From the NCBI GenBank assembly GCA_005877675.1, contig VBNZ01000020.1, positions 22,127 through 28,936 on the forward strand: 6,810 bases of DNA, given 5' to 3'. Of the stretch, positions 1-4,725 are shown in pieces. Source of the stretch: Gammaproteobacteria bacterium. Lineage in GTDB: Bacteria; Pseudomonadota; Gammaproteobacteria; Xanthomonadales; Rhodanobacteraceae. Under the pieces are notes generated by a model, which was not told the DNA's origin, ran no database searches, and saw nothing but the letters and a program-made list of their open reading frames with translations. The position numbers and the translations under genes are program-made. The number at the start of each line of letters is the position of its first letter. Position 1 is the stretch's first letter.

Positions 1-116
1 TCGAACAGCGCTGCGATCATCGCCGCGAACACGCCCGCATCGCCGCCGATCGTCCAGCGCGCTAAAGCGGAGGCTGCTGCGACAAGAAAGAATCCTAACC
101 AGAGGCGATTGAGCAT
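1..116 (-). CDS. SpmA-like nucleoside-recognition membrane protein, N-terminal fragment
   Basis: The reverse strand opens with ATG at 116-114 and stays open for 38 codons to the window edge, so only the N-terminus is seen. The protein begins MLNRLWLGFFLVAAASALAR. This is a short amphipathic start, then a hydrophobic membrane helix (about residues 5-19), then an Arg-Trp and a glycine-rich turn (WTIGGDAG) leading into a second hydrophobic stretch. From memory this matches the start of the spore-maturation-protein-A-like/nucleoside recognition (Gate) domain proteins of Xanthomonadales and other proteobacteria, which are integral inner-membrane proteins of uncertain transport role. No clear Shine-Dalgarno sequence precedes the ATG. 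It lies on the same strand as the upstream LysR gene but is separated from it by about 225 bp containing a hairpin and a possible promoter, so it is probably transcribed alone. The family call rests on 38 residues and could be wrong. The hydrophobic N-terminus itself is directly visible. Confidence 0.6.
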   Translation of the reverse strand, partial: MLNRLWLGFFLVAAASALARWTIGGDAGVFAAMIAALF

Positions 117-153
117 GGGGCAAGCATACCGTGCTGCCCGCGCTGCAGCGGAA

Positions 154-180
154 AATGCCGCATTTTACACAATGCCGCAT
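154..180 (-). promoter_or_regulatory. Possible promoter/operator of the leftward membrane gene with tandem ATGCGGCAT palindromes
   Basis: Two exact copies of AATGCCGCAT (154-163 and 171-180) lie 17 bp apart. Each contains the odd palindrome ATGC-N-GCAT. Read on the minus strand, TAAAAT (167-162) sits between and overlaps them and would be a fair -10 hexamer followed by a GC-rich discriminator, 45-50 bp before the ATG at 116. A TTGTCC on the minus strand (about 193-188) is the best -35 candidate, but its roughly 20 bp spacing is too long. The repeats are seen directly. The promoter and operator roles are inferred. Confidence 0.35.
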
Positions 181-288
181 CACGGTCGGACAAAAAATTA
201 ACCATTGTGGCGGCGCATCGGGTTAAGCTCGACCCGTCGATCGCACCGACGCAGTTTCGGTTGGTGACCGCGTTACGACGCGGCTACC

Positions 289-330
289 CCCGGAGCCGCT
301 GCATCCGGCACAAAGTGCAGCGGCTCCGGG
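289..330 (-). terminator. Strong GC hairpin after the LysR gene
   Basis: Positions 289-303 (CCCGGAGCCGCTGCA) pair perfectly with 316-330, giving a 15-bp stem around a 12-nt loop. The stem starts about 11 nt past the regulator's stop codon at 342-344, the usual place for a transcription-ending or 3'-end-protecting hairpin. No T-run follows on either strand, so it is not a canonical intrinsic terminator. It may act with Rho or stabilise the mRNA end. The rest of the gap between 117 and 341 shows no gene I can support. Confidence 0.55.
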
Positions 331-341
331 TCTGGCTTCCG

Positions 342-1382
342 TCAGCGTTCGGAGTGCCCCGCCTCGTAATAGTCACCACGCACGAACAGTCCGGGCTTGA
401 TCAGGTCGATGAACGCGCGCGCTTCGGCGGAAAGGTATTTGCCCTTGCGCACGACTACGCCGTAACTGCGCTGCGGAAAATAGCGGCGCATATTGCGCAC
501 TATCAGGCGCTCCTGGTCGGCCGGCGCGATGCAGATGCCGGTGACGATCGAGATGCCTAATCCCATCGCGACGTATTGCTTGATCACCTCCCAGCCGCCG
601 ACTTCGATCGCGACGTGGTAGGGCACCTTGCGCTGCTGGAACACGAGATCGACCAGGCGATAAGTGGTCAGGCGCTGAGGCGGCAGGATCAAGCCGTACG
701 GGGACAAATCTTCGAGCGTGATGTCCTCCTTCTGCGCGAGCGCGTGATCGTGCGGCAGGATCAACATCGGATCGAACCACTGCACCGGCTCGTAAGCCAG
801 ATCATGCGGCACGTCGAGCATCGAGCCGACCGCGAAGTCGACCTGATCCGAACGCAGCAGCGCGAGCCCGTCCTTGCCGGTCACATTCGCAAGCTGCAGC
901 AGGACGTCGGGCTGACGCTCGCGAAATTCCCGCACCAGCGGTGGCAGCAGGTATTGAATCGTCGACGCACCCGCGGCGATGTGCACTTCACGTGCGTGCA
1001 CGCCGCGGCGCTGCTCGCGGAACTGGCGATCGAGATTTTCCATGCCCTCGACCAGCGGCCGCGCGAGGTCGTACAGCAGCTGGCCCTCGTGCGTGAGCGT
1101 CAGACGCGGACGCATGCGCTCGAGCAGGCGCACATCGAGCTCGGCCTCGAGCGCGGAGAGCTGCAGACTCACAGAGGAAGCCGACAGAAACAGCGACTCT
1201 GCCGCCCGCGCGACGCTGCCGAACTTGACCACGTAGCAGAATGCGCGCAGCTGCTTGAGCCGGTTTCCCTTGTAATAGAAGCGTGCCGCTCCTGCCGCCG
1301 CCGTGCGTTTCGTGCGCGGCTTTGCAGCCCCGAGGCGCGTGGTTTTCGGGCGTTTAGGTACATTTGGCGCACTTGTAACCAT
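342..1382 (-). CDS. LysR-type (CysB-like) transcriptional regulator
   Basis: This is a 346-residue LysR-type regulator. A winged helix-turn-helix occupies about residues 42-102: RLKQLRAFCYVV, then SVARAAESLFLSASSVSLQL as the recognition helix region, then ALEAELDVRLLER and the wing LTLTHEG. A linker helix follows (about 103-128), then a periplasmic-binding-protein-like effector domain (about 131-330) with typical segments such as VDFAVGS, GLGISIVTG and a C-terminal RKGKYLSAEARAFIDL. The last segment resembles the CysB/Cbl branch. Residues 1-40 are an extra Lys/Arg/Ala/Pro-rich tail. No ATG, GTG or TTG lies between Met1 and the helix-turn-helix, so this start is forced and the tail is real. 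Shine-Dalgarno complementarity before it is poor. It is divergent from the small gene and aceA, and LysR proteins commonly regulate a divergent neighbour, so control of glyoxylate-shunt expression is the likely job. The effector ligand cannot be told from the sequence. Confidence 0.9.
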   Translation of the reverse strand: MVTSAPNVPKRPKTTRLGAAKPRTKRTAAAGAARFYYKGNRLKQLRAFCYVVKFGSVARAAESLFLSASSVSLQLSALEAELDVRLLERMRPRLTLTHEGQLLYDLARPLVEGMENLDRQFREQRRGVHAREVHIAAGASTIQYLLPPLVREFRERQPDVLLQLANVTGKDGLALLRSDQVDFAVGSMLDVPHDLAYEPVQWFDPMLILPHDHALAQKEDITLEDLSPYGLILPPQRLTTYRLVDLVFQQRKVPYHVAIEVGGWEVIKQYVAMGLGISIVTGICIAPADQERLIVRNMRRYFPQRSYGVVVRKGKYLSAEARAFIDLIKPGLFVRGDYYEAGHSER

Positions 1383-1397
1383 TATTTTGCTCGCTAA

Positions 1398-1444
1398 TTC
1401 AATTTCTTATAACAACATTGACAATGTTAAATAATTAAATTGAA
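1398..1444. promoter_or_regulatory. Concentric inverted repeats between the LysR gene and its divergent neighbours
   Basis: The perfect 15-bp dyad AACATTG-A-CAATGTT (1414-1428) is centred on 1421. A second inverted repeat, TTCAATTT (1398-1405) with AAATTGAA (1437-1444), has exactly the same centre. A further TTTGTCAAA palindrome sits at 1453-1461, so TTG-W-CAA occurs twice with centres 36 bp apart. The AT-rich gap between divergent genes is where a LysR protein would bind its recognition and activation sites. The dyads do not form a symmetric T-N11-A box, so assignment to the neighbouring LysR protein is an inference from position. Confidence 0.55.
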
Positions 1445-1460
1445 ACATTCAGTTTGTCAA
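1432..1460 (-). promoter_or_regulatory. Candidate promoter of the LysR gene
   Basis: On the minus strand a perfect TTGACA (-35, 1460-1455) is followed after 17 bp by TAATTA (1437-1432), a poor -10. Transcription would start near 1425, inside the central dyad, which would fit autorepression. The hexamers are seen. Function is inferred and uncertain. Confidence 0.3.
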
Positions 1461-1482
1461 ATCCAATTTTGATGCTTAGTGT
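1454..1482 (+). promoter_or_regulatory. Candidate promoter of the small gene and aceA
   Basis: TTGTCA (1454-1459) and TAGTGT (1477-1482) lie 17 bp apart, about 32 bp before the small gene's start. The -35 shares bases with the TTTGTCAAA palindrome and, on the other strand, with the candidate LysR promoter. The -10 matches only three consensus bases, so this is weak. Confidence 0.25.
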
Positions 1483-1514
1483 GCTGCTTAGCAACATACC
1501 TGTGGGTTTTCGAT

Positions 1515-1862
1515 ATGCGCTCCAGTGCAGCACAGACCCGATCCGATTGGCAGGCAGCACAACCCGCGGCGACGCAAGCCATTTCGCGCGCGGACTTCAC
1601 TGCCTGCATCGACGGCTGCGTGCGTCAGCTCGCCGCCGAACCCGTGACCGCCGCGAACGATCCCGCGCAGGCGCAGTTGCGTGCATGGCTGCGCAGCGAT
1701 GCGCACGCGCTCGACGATGGCACGCCGATCGACTTCGCGCTGTTCGATTCCGCAATTCTCTCGATCGGCGAGCGCGTGTCCGCCGCCGGCTCGCACGCGC
1801 AGATGCAGCTGCTGCACGCCGCACGTTTGCTCGCCGAGAGCGTCTACGCGGCGAAAGGCTAA
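1515..1862 (+). CDS. Small hypothetical protein upstream of isocitrate lyase
   Basis: This is a 115-residue reading frame from ATG at 1515 to TAA at 1860-1862. I do not recognise a family. The protein is predicted soluble and mostly helical, with no signal peptide or membrane segment. It has a low-complexity Ala/Gln start, then a body containing FTACIDGCVRQLAA (two cysteines, CxxxC spacing), a short acidic loop (LDDGTPIDFALFDS) and a C-terminal amphipathic helix ending ESVYAAKG. The frame also extends in-frame to ATG 1479. That would add residues MCCLATYLWVFD, and neither start has a convincing Shine-Dalgarno sequence; 1515 is preferred because the added stretch is AT-rich and lies in the control region. 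Third-position G/C preference supports coding here over the overlapping frames. It ends 71 bp before aceA on the same strand, so the two may share a transcript and regulator. Any role in the glyoxylate shunt is only an inference from position. Confidence 0.6.
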   Translation: MRSSAAQTRSDWQAAQPAATQAISRADFTACIDGCVRQLAAEPVTAANDPAQAQLRAWLRSDAHALDDGTPIDFALFDSAILSIGERVSAAGSHAQMQLLHAARLLAESVYAAKG

Positions 1863-1885
1863 TTTTCACGATAGATCGCATTTGA

Positions 1886-1914
1886 TTTTTTCACTTTTAC
1901 CTTTTTTCACTTTT
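1886..1914 (+). repeat. T-rich direct repeat in the aceA leader
   Basis: TTTTTTCACTTTT occurs exactly at 1886-1898 and again at 1902-1914, a 16-bp period. This pyrimidine tract directly precedes the aceA Shine-Dalgarno sequence (AAGGA, 1920-1924). It would give an unstructured U-rich leader, possibly a site for Hfq or a small RNA or an aid to ribosome loading. It might also contain intrinsic-termination U-tracts after the small gene, but no GC stem precedes it. Confidence 0.45.
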
Positions 1915-1933
1915 CACCGAAGGACCTGCTGCA

Positions 1934-3226
1934 ATGAAACCGCAACTCTCCGCCGAACAGATCAAGCTCGACTGGGCCAACAATCCGCGCTGGGCCGGGA
2001 TCAAGCGCAACTACACGGCCGAGGACGTCGTGCGCCTGCGCGGCACCGTGCACGTCGAGCACTCGCTCGCGCGCCTCGGCGCCGAGAAATTGTGGAAGTC
2101 GCTGCACACCGAGGATTTCGTCAACGCGCTCGGCGCGCTGACCGGCAATCAGGCAATGCAGCAGGTCAAGGCCGGCCTCAAGGCGATCTATCTCTCAGGC
2201 TGGCAGGTCGCAGCCGACGCCAACGTCGCGGGCGAGATGTATCCCGATCAGTCGCTGTATCCGGCCAACTCCGTGCCGCTCGTGGTCAAGCGCATCAACA
2301 ACGCGCTGCTGCGCGCCGATCAGCTCAACCACGCCGAGGGCGACGATAGCGTGGACTACCTGCAACCGATCGTGGCCGACGCCGAAGCCGGTTTCGGCGG
2401 CGTGCTCAATGCGTTCGAGCTGATGAAGGCCATGATCGAAGCGGGCGCCGCCGGCGTGCATTTCGAAGACCAGCTCGCGAGCGTGAAGAAGTGCGGCCAC
2501 ATGGGCGGCAAGGTGCTGGTGCCGACGCGCGAGGCGGTGGAAAAGCTCAATGCCGCGCGTCTCGCCGCCGATGTCTGCGGCGTGCCGACGCTGCTGGTCG
2601 CGCGCACCGACGCGGAAGCCGCCGACCTGCTCACTTCCGACATCGACGCCAACGACACGCCGTTTACCACGGGCGAGCGCACGGTCGAGGGCTTCTACAA
2701 GACGAAGAACGGGTTGGATCAGGCGATCAGCCGCGGCCTCGCGTATGCGCCGTACGCCGATCTCGTCTGGTGCGAAACCGGCAAGCCCGATCTCCAATTC
2801 GCACGCAAATTCGCCCAGGCGGTGCACGCCAAGTTCCCCGGCAAGCTGCTCGCCTACAACTGCTCGCCGTCGTTCAATTGGAAGAAGAATCTCGACGACG
2901 CGACGATCGCCAAATTCCAGAAGGAAATCGCCAGCTACGGTTACAAGTTCCAGTTCATCACGCTCGCCGGCTTCCACGCGCTCAACTACTCGATGTTCAA
3001 TCTCGCGCACGGCTACGCGCGCCGCCAGATGAGCGCGTTCGTCGAACTGCAGGAGGCCGAATTCGCTGCGGCAGACAAGGGCTTCACCGCGGTCAAGCAC
3101 CAGCGCGAAGTCGGCACCGGCTACTTTGATGCGGTGACGCAGACGATCCAGCAGGGCCAGTCGTCGACCACCGCGCTCAAGGGTTCGACCGAGGAAGAAC
3201 AGTTTCACGGCGGCAAGGCGGCGTAA
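1934..3226 (+). CDS. aceA: Isocitrate lyase
   Basis: This enzyme cleaves isocitrate into glyoxylate and succinate, the first step of the glyoxylate shunt that allows growth on acetate and fatty acids. The 430-residue length matches the bacterial AceA class (E. coli about 434). Visible landmarks in order are SGWQVAAD (88-95), the Mg-binding region VADAEAGFGG (147-156), HFEDQ (176-180), the catalytic signature KKCGH (185-189) with active-site Cys187, the substrate-binding NCSPSFNW (309-316), and the C-terminal STTALKGSTEEEQF (411-424). All key motifs are intact, so it should be active and cytosolic as a tetramer. The start ATG is preceded by AAGGA (1920-1924) with 9-nt spacing, a good ribosome site. 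It follows the small gene by 71 bp and probably answers to the divergent LysR protein. Malate synthase (aceB), a frequent neighbour of aceA, is not in the window, so the shunt's second enzyme must be encoded elsewhere. Confidence 0.98.
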   Translation: MKPQLSAEQIKLDWANNPRWAGIKRNYTAEDVVRLRGTVHVEHSLARLGAEKLWKSLHTEDFVNALGALTGNQAMQQVKAGLKAIYLSGWQVAADANVAGEMYPDQSLYPANSVPLVVKRINNALLRADQLNHAEGDDSVDYLQPIVADAEAGFGGVLNAFELMKAMIEAGAAGVHFEDQLASVKKCGHMGGKVLVPTREAVEKLNAARLAADVCGVPTLLVARTDAEAADLLTSDIDANDTPFTTGERTVEGFYKTKNGLDQAISRGLAYAPYADLVWCETGKPDLQFARKFAQAVHAKFPGKLLAYNCSPSFNWKKNLDDATIAKFQKEIASYGYKFQFITLAGFHALNYSMFNLAHGYARRQMSAFVELQEAEFAAADKGFTAVKHQREVGTGYFDAVTQTIQQGQSSTTALKGSTEEEQFHGGKAA

Positions 3227-3292
3227 ACACACCCGTGACCTCGGCATGCAACGCCGGGGTTGCCTGAAACCACATCCCTGCATATGCCGGCG

Positions 3293-3314
3293 CATGGCCG
3301 CGGTCGCGGCCGTG
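3293..3314 (+). terminator. Hairpin after aceA
   Basis: CATGGCCGC (3293-3301) pairs with GCGGCCGTG (3306-3314) through a 4-nt loop, a 9-bp stem with one G-T pair. It lies about 67 bp after the aceA stop. No T-run follows, so it is at best a weak or Rho-assisted terminator. The remaining gap of 3227-3366 shows no gene. Confidence 0.35.
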
Positions 3315-3362
3315 GGTCAGACACCGTGACGAAGAGTATTAGGAACCCGCCCCGTGATCGCA

Positions 3363-3375
3363 TAAGATGCGGCAT
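3363..3375 (+). promoter_or_regulatory. Possible -10 and ATGCGGCAT palindrome before the cNMP-GGDEF gene
   Basis: TAAGAT (3363-3368) runs into the palindrome ATGCGGCAT (3367-3375). The combined 13-mer differs by one base from the minus-strand element before the leftward membrane gene (167-155). TAAGAT is a 4/6 match to a -10 box with a GC-rich discriminator. The best -35 (about 3339-3345) is poor. If this is the promoter, the ATG at 3367 cannot be the translation start and a start at 3409 or 3424 would be used. Confidence 0.35.
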
Positions 3376-4449
3376 AAGGAACATGCACCAATTCACGGGG
3401 AAAGGGCTGTGCCGTCGTCGACCATGTCCACGCCGTCGCTCGATTCGACTGATCCGTCGCACGCGGCGGTGGCCGAGAAATTGCCGCCCGCCAAGCTGCC
3501 GCGTCAGTTGTCCGATGCCGAATACGATCTGTTCAATGCGGCCGGCCGGCAGCGCACCGTGTCACCCGGCGAAACCATCTTCCGCAAAGGCGAACTCGGC
3601 CGCAGCATGTTCGTGATCGAGTCGGGCGAAATCCACCTCGAATTCGGCGACGGCCTGCCGCACAAGATTCTTGGCGTGCGCGAATTTCTCGGCGAACTTG
3701 CGTTGTTCATCGGCGACCACATGCGCGTGGCGAGCGCGATCGCGACGGCGCAGACACAGCTGCGCGTGATCGATCACGTCGCGTTCGAAGATCTGCTCGC
3801 GCGCCAGCCGCTGCTGCTTGCGCAGTTCATGCGCCGCTCGTTCGCCTATCTCGTTGCGAGCGAACAGCAGCTGATCGCCTATCTGCGCCGGCGCAACGAA
3901 GACCTGCTCTCGACGCTGCATTCGCTGCGCCAGACCCAGCATCAGCTCAGCAATGCCAACAATCTGATCCGCACCGACGAGCTTACCGGCCTCGCCAACC
4001 GCCGCGGTCTGTACCAGTTTCTCGAAGGTCTGGGCGAGCGGCGCGCGGACGCCTGCATGGCCTTGTTCCTGATCGACCTCGATCGCTTCAAGCGCATCAA
4101 TGACCAATTCGGCCATCTCCTCGGCGATCGCGTGCTCTGCGTCGTCGCCGACGAACTGCGCGCGAATATGGGCGAAGGCGACCTGTGTTGCCGCCTCGGC
4201 GGCGATGAATTCGCGCTGCTCGTGCAACTCTCTCATCGCGACGAACTCGACGCGCGCGCCGCCCGCATCGTCGGCACCATGCGCGGGCATCGCCTGCCCG
4301 AGCCGCATCACGCACTGCAATTGTCGGTCAGCGTCGGCGCGAGCCTGTGCGACACCGGCGCCAACTGGTCGACCTGGTACAGCGACGCCGACCGCGCTTT
4401 GTATGCGGCCAAGAGCGAAGGCGGCGATGGCTGGCGGTTGAGCGCCTGA
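3367..4449 (+). CDS. cNMP-binding domain diguanylate cyclase (cNMP-GGDEF)
   Basis: The protein would make cyclic di-GMP from two GTP under control of a bound cyclic mononucleotide. In the longest frame (360 aa), residues about 52-160 form a CRP-like cyclic-nucleotide-binding fold: SPGETIFRKGE, SMFVIESGEI, then the phosphate-binding cassette FLGELALF with Glu110 and, ten residues on, Arg120, the spacing seen in CRP. A helical, Gln/Leu-rich linker (160-200) couples it to a GGDEF domain (201-360): DELTGLANRR, LIDLDRFKRIND with metal Asp237, and an intact GGDEF at 278-282. The inhibitory RxxD site is degenerate: Gly269 replaces Arg while Asp272 remains. No membrane segment is present. The bounds give the longest frame; GTG 3409 (purine-rich tract just upstream) or ATG 3424 are equally plausible starts and keep all domains. 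The domain order matches Xanthomonas XC_0249, a cGMP-activated diguanylate cyclase, and a class III cyclase gene follows on the same strand as in that system. cGMP as ligand is inferred. Confidence 0.93.
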   Translation: MRHKEHAPIHGERAVPSSTMSTPSLDSTDPSHAAVAEKLPPAKLPRQLSDAEYDLFNAAGRQRTVSPGETIFRKGELGRSMFVIESGEIHLEFGDGLPHKILGVREFLGELALFIGDHMRVASAIATAQTQLRVIDHVAFEDLLARQPLLLAQFMRRSFAYLVASEQQLIAYLRRRNEDLLSTLHSLRQTQHQLSNANNLIRTDELTGLANRRGLYQFLEGLGERRADACMALFLIDLDRFKRINDQFGHLLGDRVLCVVADELRANMGEGDLCCRLGGDEFALLVQLSHRDELDARAARIVGTMRGHRLPEPHHALQLSVSVGASLCDTGANWSTWYSDADRALYAAKSEGGDGWRLSA

Positions 4450-4465
4450 GACAGCAAGAAGGAAA

Positions 4466-4510
4466 CCCTCTCCCTCGACGTCAGGCGGGGGGAGGGCAGG
4501 GTGAGGGAGG
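4466..4510. repeat. Palindromic intergenic repeat, copy 1
   Basis: CCCTCTCCCT (4466-4475) can pair with GGGGGGAGGG (4487-4496), with two G-T pairs in RNA. It is followed by GGGTGAGGGAGGC and a short CTTTTC. In reverse complement it has the layout of copy 2, with an extra CCCTCACCC-like arm. It begins 17 nt after the stop of the cNMP-GGDEF gene and may double as its transcription end. The CCCTCTCCC/GGGAGAGGG type is a common dispersed element of Xanthomonadales and other GC-rich proteobacteria. Confidence 0.6.
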
Positions 4511-4562
4511 CTTTTCGAATCAGGTCATCGAGCAGTCCGATAAAAGTCTAAGCATTGGAGCG

Positions 4563-4608
4563 CCCTCTCCCCAGCCCTCTCCCCCGAGCGCGCTCGGGGG
4601 AGAGGGAG
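4563..4608. repeat. Palindromic intergenic repeat, copy 2
   Basis: A perfect 32-nt inverted repeat consists of CCCTCTCCCCCGAGCG (4575-4590) abutting its exact complement (4591-4606). It is preceded by an extra CCCTCTCCCC arm (4564-4573). It is oriented opposite to copy 1, so the pair resembles a REP/BIME-type mosaic. No transposase is nearby; such elements are usually moved in trans. The extended hairpin between the two signalling genes would tend to separate their transcripts. Confidence 0.75.
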
Positions 4609-4725
4609 TAGCAGCCCCGCACTAGCCAAACCCCCTGCTTTGCCGCAGAATCCCGTGTCCTATGGATGGGAAGCGCAGCCGTAACGCACGGTTGCAAGCA
4701 AGATTCTCGTTGCGGTCGTAGGGGT

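Noticed and set aside
207..560. Plus-strand 117-codon frame starting before the LysR terminator hairpin
   Set aside because: It crosses the 15-bp stem and overlaps the LysR 3' end antisense; composition is Arg-rich and unlike a real protein.
576..1397. Long plus-strand open frame opposite the LysR gene
   Set aside because: The product has no recognisable domain, while the minus-strand frame is a complete LysR protein; this is a GC-rich antisense shadow.
1418..1446. Perfect plus-strand TTGACA at 1418-1423 as a -35 box
   Set aside because: No -10-like hexamer lies 16-18 bp downstream; the TTGACA is part of the central dyad.
1454..1885. Alternative 143-codon frame overlapping the small gene
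   Set aside because: After the first residues it is Arg/Ala-rich in the wrong codon phase; the 1515-1862 frame has G/C-biased third positions and a plausible protein.
2195..3295. 366-codon minus-strand open frame opposite aceA
   Set aside because: It mirrors the isocitrate lyase codons and has Arg/Val/Gly-rich composition without motifs; aceA explains the sequence fully.
3562..4320. Minus-strand open frame opposite the cNMP-GGDEF gene
   Set aside because: It is a shadow of a gene with intact domains on the plus strand; no motif or ribosome site supports it.
4575..4606. Perfect palindrome considered as an intrinsic terminator
   Set aside because: No T-run follows on either strand and the form matches a dispersed REP-like element; it may still affect transcription.
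4347..4625. 92-codon plus-strand frame across the GGDEF end and the repeats
   Set aside because: Most of it is out-of-frame GGDEF sequence and palindromic repeat; no start context.
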